Shown here piece after piece: positions 1 to 6,518 of a DNA stretch of 17,672 nucleotides. A program made the translations under genes and the position numbers. Source of the DNA: JAZNQN01 sp045656005 (GTDB lineage: Bacteria; Bacillota; Clostridia; UMGS1883; UMGS1540); NCBI GenBank assembly GCA_045656005.1, contig JAZOQG010000078.1:1-17672 (forward strand). Reading direction: 5' to 3'. The notes below the pieces were generated by a model. That model searched no databases. It saw nothing but the letters and a program-made list of their open reading frames with translations, and was not told where the DNA came from. Each line of letters starts with the position of its first letter. Positions within the stretch are counted from its first letter, which is position 1.

Positions 1-397
1 TGTTATCCTTTGTAAAGTCCTCAAGGTCATCAATTTCCGCATTTAATTTATCGCTGAGCATCGCTCTCTCGCCGATAATTTTAACCTTAACGTTCTTTTC
101 TGCGAGCTCTCCTTTTGACTTTCTTAAATAGTCACTTAAAAGACGCATTAAATTATCAACCTCGTCCTGAGGTCTTCCCCAGTTTTCAGTTGAAAAAGCG
201 TACACGGTAAGATAGGATACACCTATCTCACCGCAAATCGTAACAATTCTTTTAAAATTTTCCGCCCCGGCAGAATGACCCATGCTTCTCGAAAGTCCTC
301 TTCTTTTAGCCCATCTGCCGTTGCCGTCCATAATAATTCCTATATGCTCGGGCAATCTGTCAAAATCAATTTTTTTATCAATTTTTTTAAAAATCAT
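1..397 (-). CDS. uppS: Isoprenyl transferase (undecaprenyl diphosphate synthase), N-terminal part, runs off the window
   Basis: This enzyme condenses isopentenyl diphosphates onto farnesyl diphosphate to make the C55 undecaprenyl carrier for peptidoglycan and wall polymers, in the cytosol at the membrane. The visible 132 residues carry the cis-prenyltransferase signature: HIGIIMDGNGRWAKRRG at about residues 18-34, with the Asp that binds the diphosphate-bound Mg2+, and YAFSTENWGRP at about 66-76. The family is usually about 230-260 residues, so a bit over half is present; the C-terminus lies beyond position 1. The ATG at 395-397 overlaps the frr stop as ATGA (394-397), so translation is probably coupled. 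The order pyrH-frr-uppS is the common Firmicutes arrangement. Identification is secure. Confidence 0.96.
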   Translation of the reverse strand, partial: MIFKKIDKKIDFDRLPEHIGIIMDGNGRWAKRRGLSRSMGHSAGAENFKRIVTICGEIGVSYLTVYAFSTENWGRPQDEVDNLMRLLSDYLRKSKGELAEKNVKVKIIGERAMLSDKLNAEIDDLEDFTKDN

Positions 398-945
398 ATT
401 GCCAAAATCTCTTTTTCTTTTTTCTTTGATTCTTCATCAATGTTTTTGATATATTTATCAGTAAGGTCCTGAATGTCCTTCTCTGCCTTTTTGAGGTCGT
501 CCTCTGTGATTTCGCTGTTTTTCTGCATTTTCTTAAATGCTTCGATAGCATCTCTTCTCACACCGCGAACTGCAACCTTTGCCTCTTCGCTCTTTTTGTT
601 TATAACCTTAACAAATTCTTTTCTTCTTTCCTCTGTAAGGGGCGGGAAAGAAAGTCTTATAATCTTTCCGTCATTTACGGGAGTAAGACCCAAGTCGCTT
701 TTAAGAATTGCTTTTTCAATTTCCTTAAGGGAAGAAGCATCCCAAGGCTGAATCATGAGCATATGAGGCTCGGGAACAGAAATTGTTCCAACCTGATTTA
801 CAGGTGTCTGTGTTCCGTAGTAATCAATAGTAATTTTGTCAAGGACTGCAGCATTTGCAAGTCCTGCACGAATTGAAGAAAATTCTTCAAGCATAAATTT
901 TACGCATTTTTGCATTTTTGTTTCAAATTCCTGATAATTTGCCAT
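394..945 (-). CDS. frr: Ribosome recycling factor
   Basis: RRF acts with EF-G after termination to split the post-termination ribosome from mRNA. The 183-residue product has the normal family length (about 185) and recognisable blocks: EEFSSIRAGLANAAVLDKI near the N-terminus, VPEPHMLMIQPWD in the middle, and the LTEERRKEFVK-to-VRGVRRDA helical segment at about 103-131, followed by a Lys/Glu-rich C-terminal helix. A strong TAGGAGGAAT ribosome binding site at 951-960 sits just before the ATG at 943-945. It follows pyrH by 18 bp and overlaps uppS by 4 nt, so all three are probably one transcript. Confidence 0.97.
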   Translation of the reverse strand: MANYQEFETKMQKCVKFMLEEFSSIRAGLANAAVLDKITIDYYGTQTPVNQVGTISVPEPHMLMIQPWDASSLKEIEKAILKSDLGLTPVNDGKIIRLSFPPLTEERRKEFVKVINKKSEEAKVAVRGVRRDAIEAFKKMQKNSEITEDDLKKAEKDIQDLTDKYIKNIDEESKKKEKEILAI

Positions 946-963
946 AATATATTCCTCCTAAAA

Positions 964-1662
964 TTACTTAACGATAGTTCCTATATTTTCGCCGTTTATA
1001 GCTTTATATATATTTTCGGGATTGTCAAGACCGAATACATGAATCGGGATATGATTGTCCATACAAAGGGATGTTGCAGTTGAGTCCATAACTCCGAGAC
1101 CGCGATTTAAAACTTCGATATAGCTTAAAGTGTCAAACTTTTTAGCGTCACTATAAACATTGGGGTCTTTGTCATACACACCGTCAACCTTTTTCGCGAG
1201 CAAAATAACCTCTGCTCCGATTTCAGCCGCACGAAGTGCTGCAGCAGTATCTGTTGAGAAGAAGGGATTTCCCGTTCCGCAACCGAAAATTACAACTCTT
1301 CCTTTTTCGAGATGACGGTCAGCCTTGCCTCTTATGTAAGGCTCTGCAATCTGACGCATTTCGATACCTGTCTGCACTCTTGTGGGAACACCTATTCCTT
1401 CAAGCGCATCGCAAAGTGCAAGTGCATTTATAACAGTTGCAAGCATACCCATATGGTCTGCCCTTGTTCTGTCCATATCCTTGCCGCTTCTTCCTCTCCA
1501 GAAGTTGCCGCCGCCTACAACCATTGCAATTTCAGCACCCTCTGCCGCACAACGTGCAATTTCCTTTGCAATATCGTTAATAGTATCAAAATCAAGACCG
1601 AATCCGCCTTCGCCTGCCAAAGCCTCTCCGCTTACTTTTATCATTACTCTTTTATACTTCAA
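964..1662 (-). CDS. pyrH: UMP kinase (bacterial, amino-acid-kinase fold)
   Basis: Phosphorylates UMP to UDP with ATP in pyrimidine nucleotide synthesis; the bacterial enzyme is a hexamer, in this family typically activated by GTP and inhibited by UTP. The 232 residues show KVSGEALAGEGGFGLD at the N-terminus, GGGNFWRGR (nucleotide-binding glycine loop), DHMGMLATVINALAL, and TGNPFFSTDTAAALRA followed by LLAKKVDGVYDKDPN. The start is TTG at 1660-1662, set by AAAGGGGA at about 1671-1678 with 8-nt spacing. Unlike many Firmicutes, rpsB and tsf are not upstream; rodA lies divergently instead, so pyrH must have its own promoter within 1663-1766. I could not pick a convincing one. Confidence 0.97.
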   Translation of the reverse strand: MKYKRVMIKVSGEALAGEGGFGLDFDTINDIAKEIARCAAEGAEIAMVVGGGNFWRGRSGKDMDRTRADHMGMLATVINALALCDALEGIGVPTRVQTGIEMRQIAEPYIRGKADRHLEKGRVVIFGCGTGNPFFSTDTAAALRAAEIGAEVILLAKKVDGVYDKDPNVYSDAKKFDTLSYIEVLNRGLGVMDSTATSLCMDNHIPIHVFGLDNPENIYKAINGENIGTIVK

Positions 1663-1747
1663 GTTAATACTCCCCTTTCAAATATTATTTTCGACATTAA
1701 ATGGATATTTCCTTCACAAATTTTCTAATTATTTATTAATTTTTAAC

Positions 1748-1776
1748 TTGATGAATTTAATTTAATATGATATACT
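1748..1776 (+). promoter_or_regulatory. Sigma-A-like promoter of rodA
   Basis: TTGATG (1748-1753), a 17-nt spacer, then TATACT (1771-1776) preceded by TGA, an extended -10 element. Transcription would start near 1783, giving a leader under 20 nt before the ribosome binding site and GTG start. The in-frame ATG at 1767 lies at the upstream edge of the -10 element, ahead of the transcription start. Confidence 0.65.
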
Positions 1777-1799
1777 TATTTAAAAAAGAAGGTGAAAGC

Positions 1800-2909
1800 G
1801 TGAGAAAAAAGGACAAAAGCAATTCTTTTTCAAAAAAATATGATGTTTCTCTTTGTATTTGTGTTGCGGCGGCAATAGTAATAGGGCTTTTAGCAATCGC
1901 AAGCGCAACAAAATCACTTGAAACTCCTAAATATATCATAGTCCAGCTTTCGGCAGTTATGATAGGCATTTTGGTGATTTTTCTGGGAGTGCGGGTAAAC
2001 CTTCCGTCGCTTTCTAAATTTTCGCCATATATTATAGGTTTTAATGCACTTTTACTTATAGTGGTTTTATTTATAGGTCAGGGTGATGAAGTCGGTACTC
2101 GAGGATGGATAAGATTTGGTTCCATTGGAATTCAGCCTGCGGAAATCATTAAGGTTACGTTTATTTTCACCTATGCCTGGCACATAAACTCTGTAAAAGA
2201 AAAAATAAATGAGCCTAAAACACTTCTCTTACTTTTGGCGCATGCAGGTCTTATTATATTTTTGATACTTCTTCAGCCTGACTACGGAACTGCAATGGTT
2301 TTTATTACGATAACCGTAATTATGCTTTTTATTGCAAAAATCAGTATAAAATACATTTTGAGTGCAATAGGCATTTTCGCACTTTCTGCTCCTTTTATCT
2401 GGTTTTTCGTTTTAAAGGATTTTCAGAAAAACAGATTTTTTGCCTTTTTAAATCCTGAGGCTGACCCGCTTGGTGCAGGGTATCATGTGAGCCAGTCGAA
2501 AATTGCAGTAGGCTCAGGGCAGATATTCGGCAAAGGACTTTTTGGCGGAATTCAGACACAGCTCGGACATCTTCCCGAAAAACAAACCGACTTTGTTTTC
2601 GCAGTAATCGGTGAAGAATTTGGTTTTTTGGGATGCATGATTGTGTTTGCAATTTTAATTACAATAATCATAAAATGCTTTCAGTCGGCAAGAAAATGTG
2701 ATGACATGTTTTCGGAGCTTATATGCGCAGGCGTGGGAGCTATGTTTCTCTTTCATGTGTTTGAAAACATCGGCATGTGCATAGGACTTATGCCCGTTAC
2801 GGGAATTCCTCTTCCCTTTATAAGCTACGGAGGTTCAAGTATGCTGACCTCACTTGCGGCAATAATGCTTATATTTAACATACAAAAGGATACACGGATT
2901 AATAAATAG
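1800..2909 (+). CDS. rodA: SEDS-family peptidoglycan glycosyltransferase, RodA-like
   Basis: SEDS proteins polymerise lipid II glycan strands in the membrane with a partner class B PBP. This 369-residue polytopic protein has GTRGWIRFGSIGIQPAEIIK, QPDYGTAMV, GAGYHVSQSKIAVGSGQ, GHLPEKQTDFVFAVIGEEFGF and PLPFISYGGSSMLT in the usual order; the Asp in the PEKQTDF loop corresponds, by family knowledge, to the essential extracellular-loop Asp. GYHVSQSKIAVGSG fits RodA better than FtsW, but FtsW or a sporulation SEDS protein (SpoVE) cannot be fully excluded. The start is GTG 1800, preceded by AGAAGGTGA (1787-1795); an upstream ATG at 1767 has no ribosome binding site and lies in the promoter. It appears monocistronic. 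No partner PBP gene is in the window. Confidence 0.88.
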   Translation: MRKKDKSNSFSKKYDVSLCICVAAAIVIGLLAIASATKSLETPKYIIVQLSAVMIGILVIFLGVRVNLPSLSKFSPYIIGFNALLLIVVLFIGQGDEVGTRGWIRFGSIGIQPAEIIKVTFIFTYAWHINSVKEKINEPKTLLLLLAHAGLIIFLILLQPDYGTAMVFITITVIMLFIAKISIKYILSAIGIFALSAPFIWFFVLKDFQKNRFFAFLNPEADPLGAGYHVSQSKIAVGSGQIFGKGLFGGIQTQLGHLPEKQTDFVFAVIGEEFGFLGCMIVFAILITIIIKCFQSARKCDDMFSELICAGVGAMFLFHVFENIGMCIGLMPVTGIPLPFISYGGSSMLTSLAAIMLIFNIQKDTRINK

Positions 2910-2944
2910 AAAACAGCAAGGGGTTATCCCTTGCTGTTTTCTAT
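2906..2944. terminator. Bidirectional terminator between rodA and the anti-sigma gene
   Basis: A perfect 17-bp stem (2906-2922 with 2928-2944) closes a 5-nt loop, GTTAT. Both exits are U-rich: the stem ends in TTTTCTAT followed by T-rich sequence on either strand. The rodA stop codon (2907-2909) lies in the left arm, and the anti-sigma stop (2924-2926 on the minus strand) lies in the loop, so the last codons of the minus-strand gene form one arm. It serves both converging genes with no spacer. Confidence 0.92.
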
Positions 2945-3667
2945 TTCTGTTAAAAGCTGTTCAAATTCTATTTTTACGTCTTCTCCGTTTAATTCTCGTT
3001 CTCTTAAAATTTCAAGTTTTTCCAAAAGACTTTCGTATATTTCTTCGTTTTCAAATTCCTCTTTCGGCGGCATAACAAATCCTGAAATTCCGCTTTCAGC
3101 TACTGCCAAAGTTTCATCAGGCACTAAAATTCTTGCCGAAGCACCGCCTACCGATGCCATTTGCGGTTCTTTCACTTCCTTACTTACTTCCGAAGGCTCT
3201 GGAATTTCTGCATTGCTTTCTGTGACAGGTGCAGAAGTGGCTTTTACCATTTCTCTGCTTTCAGTTTTCGGAACTTCCATGGGCATTTCTGCCTTTGGCA
3301 TTGCCAAAATTTCTGTCTTTGGCAAAACCTTCTCTTCTTCCATAACGGGTGCCTTATAAACATCTTTTTCAATTCCGCCTGCAAAAATCATAAGCGCTGC
3401 GGCAGCGGCTACTGCCGATATAAGTCCCTCATGTCCTCTTATAAGAGTGAAAATGTTCTTTCTTTTCTTTGGCAGGATAACTTTAAAATCCTTTGGAATT
3501 TGAGGAATATCTTCTTTAATGTTTTGTGATAAGCTTTTGTAAGTATCTAATAACTTTCTGCAACTTTCACATTCTTCAATATGTTTTAAAACGGCTTTTT
3601 GCTCTTTTTCCGAAAGCTCACCGTCAATATACTCAGATATTCTTAATTTAAATTCGCTGCACTGCAT
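2924..3667 (-). CDS. Membrane-anchored zinc-finger anti-sigma factor
   Basis: The N-terminus is a ZAS/zf-HC2-type anti-sigma domain: Cys3, then His29-x3-Cys33-x2-Cys36 in HIEECESC, which would bind Zn2+ and clamp the cognate ECF sigma factor. One hydrophobic segment (about residues 80-99) follows a basic stretch, predicting a cytoplasmic N-terminus and an outside C-terminus. The external part (about 100-247) is low-complexity, rich in Lys, Pro and Glu, with PK/VPKTE-like near-repeats at about 115-140, and ends in an acidic, probably helical segment. It lies 34 bp downstream of the sigma gene with a strong AAGGAGG site before the ATG at 3665-3667, the classic sigma/anti-sigma pairing. The inducing signal cannot be read from sequence. 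Confidence 0.88.
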   Translation of the reverse strand: MQCSEFKLRISEYIDGELSEKEQKAVLKHIEECESCRKLLDTYKSLSQNIKEDIPQIPKDFKVILPKKRKNIFTLIRGHEGLISAVAAAAALMIFAGGIEKDVYKAPVMEEEKVLPKTEILAMPKAEMPMEVPKTESREMVKATSAPVTESNAEIPEPSEVSKEVKEPQMASVGGASARILVPDETLAVAESGISGFVMPPKEEFENEEIYESLLEKLEILRERELNGEDVKIEFEQLLTEIENSKG

Positions 3668-3701
3668 TTTTTATACCTCCTTAAAGTTTGACGGAGAAAA
3701 C

Positions 3702-4235
3702 TTAAAAAAGTTCCCCGTTTTTTGAAATTTCTTTTAAAAGGTATTCTCTCGCTCTAGAAATTCTTGATTTAACTGTTCCTTCGCTTATGTCGAGCACTTT
3801 CGAAATTTCGCCGTAGCTTAAATTCTCATACTCTCGAAGCAGAAGAACAGTTTTGTATTTTGGAGGCAAAGACTCGAGTGCCACTCTTACTGCCCTTCTT
3901 ACTTCCTTTTTCTGAAAAATTTCATCAGGCAAAGGTGATGCGTCAGCCGCGTTTTCAGGGATTTCTCCCTCGATATTCTTTTTACTTTTGCGAAGATGAT
4001 CATAACATGCATTCTTCGTAATTCTGAAAATCCATGTAGAGAGTGCACTTTCGCCGTTAAAAGAAGAAATTTTATTATATATTTTTATAAAAACCTCCTG
4101 CACCGTGTCAAGTGCATCTTCATGGTTTCCCAAAAGCGAAAAGGAAAGTGCATATATTTTTTGCTGATACTCTGAAATTAAAAGCTCAAAGGCTTCTTCT
4201 TCGCCCTTTTTAAGTTTCTCAGTAAGTTCGTCCAA
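3702..4235 (-). CDS. ECF (group 4) RNA polymerase sigma factor
   Basis: A two-domain sigma factor of 177 residues. Region 2 covers about residues 15-80 and includes ALDTVQEVFIKIY and STWIFRITKNACYDHLRK. Region 4 covers about 115-170, with SLPPKYKTVLLLREYENLSYGEISKVLDISEGTVKSR forming the helix-turn-helix that reads -35 elements. Architecture and length fit the RpoE/SigW-type ECF class. I place the start at TTG 4235 because AAAGGAGGG (4242-4250) sits 6 nt upstream; an in-frame ATG at 4253 would put this site inside the gene and has only weak complementarity upstream. The partner anti-sigma follows directly. The target regulon is unknown; many such pairs control envelope stress genes. Confidence 0.92.
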   Translation of the reverse strand: MDELTEKLKKGEEEAFELLISEYQQKIYALSFSLLGNHEDALDTVQEVFIKIYNKISSFNGESALSTWIFRITKNACYDHLRKSKKNIEGEIPENAADASPLPDEIFQKKEVRRAVRVALESLPPKYKTVLLLREYENLSYGEISKVLDISEGTVKSRISRAREYLLKEISKNGELF

Positions 4236-4241
4236 AATGCA

Positions 4242-4250
4242 CCCTCCTTT
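4242..4250 (-). promoter_or_regulatory. Start-deciding ribosome binding site of the ECF sigma gene
   Basis: AAAGGAGGG with a 6-nt gap to TTG at 4233-4235. It favours the TTG over the longer ATG start at 4251-4253. Confidence 0.75.
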
Positions 4251-4271
4251 CATTTATCTTTTGAAAACTAT

Positions 4272-4300
4272 ATTATATTCCGCCCAGTAATACTCCGCAA
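4272..4300 (-). promoter_or_regulatory. Possible promoter of the sigma/anti-sigma pair overlapping the end of the transporter gene
   Basis: On the minus strand, TTGCGG (4295-4300), a 17-nt spacer and a perfect TATAAT (4272-4277). The -10 overlaps the stop codon of the upstream transporter gene (4273-4275). The -35 matches consensus at only three positions. It could give the sigma factor transcription independent of the upstream genes. I see no clear ECF-type AAC/CGT autoregulatory promoter here. Confidence 0.35.
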
Positions 4301-4833
4301 ACTCCTGCCGCCGCAATATATACTATCGGGTGAAAATTTTTAATTTTCATTGCCGCAAAAAGGACCGTAAGCAGTATAAGTGCTTTTAAGTTAAATCCGC
4401 CAATTATATTGGCAAACGACGAAAAATCCGCACCGCCGAAAAGTACAATTTTGAAAATTTCAAAAAGAGCAATACCAATGAGTGCCGCAACCGCAGGTCT
4501 TATCCCATAAAAAGCTGATTTAACCAATTTGCTCTCTCCAAACTTTGCGAGAAATTTTGAAATTATGAGCATTACTATAACAGATGGAAGCACAAGTCCT
4601 AAAGTTGCCACAATTCCGCCTAAAATCCCGAATGCATTAAATCCCACATAAGTTGCCATATTAACCCCTATGGGACCGGGGGTGGATTCTGATATTGCAA
4701 TCATATCGGCAATTGTACCCTCGTCAAACCAAGGATGTTTTTTTGCCATTTCATAAAGAAAGGGAATAGTTGCCATGCCGCCGCCAACGGCGAAAAGACC
4801 TGTTTTCAAAAATTCTAAAAACATGGTAATCAT
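4273..4833 (-). CDS. Chromate transporter family, half-size protein (second of pair)
   Basis: A 186-residue membrane protein with one CHR domain. Seen: FLKTGLFAVGGGMATIPF at the N-terminus and SESTPGPIGVNMATYVGF at about 48-65, both hallmark motifs of the ChrA family, then several hydrophobic segments. Full-length ChrA proteins have two such domains; short-chain CHR proteins come as adjacent pairs that probably form a heterodimer. Its ATG overlaps the stop of its partner as ATGA (4830-4833), supporting stoichiometric synthesis. The chromate name is a family label: physiological substrates of many members are unknown, and nothing here shows chromate export. The sigma gene begins 37 bp downstream. 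Confidence 0.88.
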   Translation of the reverse strand: MITMFLEFLKTGLFAVGGGMATIPFLYEMAKKHPWFDEGTIADMIAISESTPGPIGVNMATYVGFNAFGILGGIVATLGLVLPSVIVMLIISKFLAKFGESKLVKSAFYGIRPAVAALIGIALFEIFKIVLFGGADFSSFANIIGGFNLKALILLTVLFAAMKIKNFHPIVYIAAAGVCGVLLGGI

Positions 4834-5375
4834 TTGCCGTCACCATCCCCTCTTTTTACTAAAATTCCGACTACTGCCGATGCCACCACAAAATAAACGG
4901 GCGAAAGAGCCGTAAATGCACCAAGAAGCAGTACAATCAGAAAAATAAACACACCAATTTTGTCTTTAATACTCGTTTTCAAAAGTTTTATAATAACGTT
5001 TATCATAAGTGCGCAAACTGCCACTCTTATGCCCGAAAAAGCATTGATAACTATGGGCATATCTGCAAAATTATTTATAAAGCCTGAAATTAACATGATT
5101 ATAATAAGCGGTGGCGAAATGACTCCTGCAGTAGCAAAAATGCCGCCCCATATTCCGCATAACTTATTTCCAACAAGTGTTGCAGTGTTAACAGCAATAA
5201 CACCGGGTGTACATTGACCTATGGCATAATAATCCATTATTTCCTCGTTTGTTGCATACCCTTTTTTTTCAACAATTTCACGTTCTATTATAGGTAGCAT
5301 TGCATACCCACCGCCAAAAGTGGTAATACCTATTTTAAAAAACAAGCAATATAAATCTAAAATTTGTTTAAACAT
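4830..5375 (-). CDS. Chromate transporter family, half-size protein (first of pair)
   Basis: A 181-residue single CHR-domain membrane protein. It has FFKIGITTFGGGYAMLPIIEREIV near the N-terminus and IGQCTPGVIAVNTATLVGN at about 54-72, parallel to its downstream partner, followed by hydrophobic helices. The start is ATG 5375, with GGAAGGAT upstream; a longer frame to 5414 would overlap the amidohydrolase gene and has no comparable site. Only 2 bp separate it from the amidohydrolase stop (5378-5380), so the three genes are very likely cotranscribed. The two halves presumably assemble into one anion transporter. Substrate unknown. Confidence 0.88.
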   Translation of the reverse strand: MFKQILDLYCLFFKIGITTFGGGYAMLPIIEREIVEKKGYATNEEIMDYYAIGQCTPGVIAVNTATLVGNKLCGIWGGIFATAGVISPPLIIIMLISGFINNFADMPIVINAFSGIRVAVCALMINVIIKLLKTSIKDKIGVFIFLIVLLLGAFTALSPVYFVVASAVVGILVKRGDGDGK

Positions 5376-5377
5376 AT

Positions 5378-6163
5378 TTATATCCTTCCAAAGAAATCCA
5401 TGGCATTTTGCCATAACATCTTGTGATTTTCCTCTTCGCTGAAACCCATTTCAAGAAATTCTTCTATGCATTTTTTAGGATTATGCATTGGATAATCTGT
5501 TCCAAAAAAGCATTTTTCCACACCGTGATTTCTTATAATTTCTGCGGCTTTCTTTTTATCAAGTTTCCATAGTGTGCTTGATGTGTCAAAATAAACGTCT
5601 TGCCCAACAAGATATTTTTCCGAATCTTCCCATGCACTATATCCGCCGAGGTGCGCCAGAATCATAATCAAATTTGGAAACATATCCTTTATATGGCGAA
5701 ATCTTTTCGGAGATGAAGTATCAACATTTTTATCTCCTGCGTGAAACATAATCGGAACTTTCTTTTTCTCTGCATATTCATAAATTCTGCATGCCTTATC
5801 ATAGTCTACAGGGAAGCCCTGGAAATCGGAATGGATTTTAATCCCGCGAAGTCCGAGTGACAAAAGACGGTCAATTTCTTTTTCTATTTCCTCATAATCT
5901 GGATGAATTGAGCCAAAGCCATATATATCATCATTTATTATTCCCGCAACAAAGTTATTTACACTTTCTACCTGATGTGCAGTTGTAGCCGTTGCAAACA
6001 CAAGGCACTTTTTAATAACCTCTGCATCTTTCATTGTTTTTGTAAAATCCTCACGAGTTCCCTTGCAAGCCATAGGAACGCAATAATAATTTGCAAGATT
6101 TTTAACTGCTTTTTCAGCTATGGCATCAGGAAAAATATGAGTGTGAATGTCAAATACCTGCAT
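5378..6163 (-). CDS. Metal-dependent amidohydrolase (TIM-barrel, Amidohydro_2-like)
   Basis: A 261-residue cytosolic hydrolase or decarboxylase of the amidohydrolase superfamily. Visible metal-site motifs in order are DIHTH at residues 5-9 (HxH), RGIKIHSDFQG mid-protein, a MFHAG histidine, LAHLGG, and FFGTDYPMHNP near the C-terminus with the barrel's final Asp. The order matches the family that includes ACMSD-type decarboxylases and various uncharacterised hydrolases; the substrate cannot be named. The start is ATG 6163, set by GGAGGCGA (6171-6178) at 7-nt spacing; longer in-frame starts lie upstream of the promoter. It leads a run continuing, after 2 bp, into the paired chromate-type transporter genes, suggesting enzyme and transporter serve one small-molecule pathway. 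Confidence 0.82.
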   Translation of the reverse strand: MQVFDIHTHIFPDAIAEKAVKNLANYYCVPMACKGTREDFTKTMKDAEVIKKCLVFATATTAHQVESVNNFVAGIINDDIYGFGSIHPDYEEIEKEIDRLLSLGLRGIKIHSDFQGFPVDYDKACRIYEYAEKKKVPIMFHAGDKNVDTSSPKRFRHIKDMFPNLIMILAHLGGYSAWEDSEKYLVGQDVYFDTSSTLWKLDKKKAAEIIRNHGVEKCFFGTDYPMHNPKKCIEEFLEMGFSEEENHKMLWQNAMDFFGRI

Positions 6164-6194
6164 TTTTAAGTCGCCTCCATAAATCATACCCACT

Positions 6195-6223
6195 ATTATA
6201 CAACTTTTTCCACAAAAAGTAAA
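6195..6223 (-). promoter_or_regulatory. Sigma-A-like promoter of the amidohydrolase/transporter operon
   Basis: Minus strand: TTTACT (6218-6223), 17-nt spacer, perfect TATAAT (6195-6200). Predicted start near 6188, giving a leader of about 25 nt before ATG 6163. It rules out translation from ATG codons further upstream. Confidence 0.7.
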
Positions 6224-6296
6224 TACAAAATTATAAAAACAAAACATAGCACAAACAACATTAATAAATTCAATTTACTTTTTGCGTTCGGTGCCG

Positions 6297-6310
6297 TTTT
6301 ATCAAGCCTA
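6297..6310 (+). repeat. Direct repeat copy 1 (TTTWATCAAGCCTA)
   Basis: TTTTATCAAGCCTA; the second copy at 6519-6532 differs at one of 14 positions. The copies are 222 bp apart and bracket the hairpin, terminator and inverted repeats of this intergenic region. Confidence 0.6.
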
Positions 6311-6338
6311 TAGTAAGGCGAAGAGAAAATAGTGCAGA

Positions 6339-6395
6339 ATAAACGAATGGAACCCGAAGGTGTATGAGATACTCCGAGAGGTGACATTCGTTTAT
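6339..6395 (+). other. Elaborate 57-nt hairpin, candidate structured RNA element
   Basis: A perfect 11-bp stem (6339-6349 with 6385-6395) encloses 35 nt that continue the helix as RNA of the plus strand: two tandem G-A mismatches (6350-6351 with 6383-6384), ACC/GGT (6352-6354 with 6380-6382), a symmetric 4x4 purine-rich internal loop (CGAA opposite GAGA), then GG-T-GTAT paired to ATAC-T-CC (6359-6365 with 6369-6375) around a GAG loop. The sheared-type G-A pairs form only in plus-strand RNA. No gene overlaps it credibly. It lies between the SLH-gene terminator and the amidohydrolase promoter, so its transcription is uncertain. Function unknown. Confidence 0.5.
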
Positions 6396-6396
6396 A

Positions 6397-6507
6397 ACAC
6401 AAAGGCATAAAACAAAAAGGAATTCGAAAAATCGAATTCCTTTCGTATTTTACTATTAAAAATATTACGCACAGATAAAATTATTTTTCTTTATGTTGCC
6501 TTTGTGT
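6397..6507. repeat. 11-bp inverted repeat flanking the terminator
   Basis: ACACAAAGGCA at 6397-6407 and its exact complement TGCCTTTGTGT at 6497-6507, 89 bp apart. The terminator hairpin (6416-6443) lies between the arms. The two arms could pair in a read-through transcript. Confidence 0.55.
6416..6443 (-). terminator. Rho-independent terminator of the SLH-protein gene
   Basis: A perfect 12-bp stem (6416-6427 with 6432-6443) and a 4-nt loop, centred on two EcoRI-like GAATTC sequences. On the minus strand it is followed by TTGTTTTATG after a stem ending in CCTTT, a good U-tract; on the plus strand the tail (CGTATTTTAC) is poorer. It lies about 97 nt past the SLH stop codon. Confidence 0.85.
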
Positions 6508-6518
6508 GATCTGCGCTA

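Noticed and set aside
473..751. Plus-strand open frames opposite frr, pyrH, anti-sigma, SLH and spoIIIA genes
   Set aside because: They lie antisense to clearly conserved genes, lack ribosome binding sites and show no recognisable protein features.
1663..1766. A promoter for pyrH
   Set aside because: Several AT-rich hexamers resemble -10 elements, but none has a -35 at acceptable spacing, so no specific site is reported.
4251..4253. ATG start for the ECF sigma gene
   Set aside because: It would place the strong AAAGGAGGG inside the coding sequence and has little complementarity upstream; TTG 4235 fits better.
6301..6314. TATAGT preceded by weak TTCGGT as a plus-strand promoter driving the 57-nt hairpin
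   Set aside because: The -35 is poor and the spacer is 16 nt; not distinguishable from chance in AT-rich DNA.
6196..6408. A 70-codon minus-strand open frame across the intergenic hairpin, with a hydrophobic C-terminal stretch
   Set aside because: No ribosome binding site precedes its ATG, its start lies just past the SLH terminator, its 3' end runs through the amidohydrolase promoter, and the hydrophobic tail is explained by AT-rich sequence. A small membrane protein is not fully excluded.
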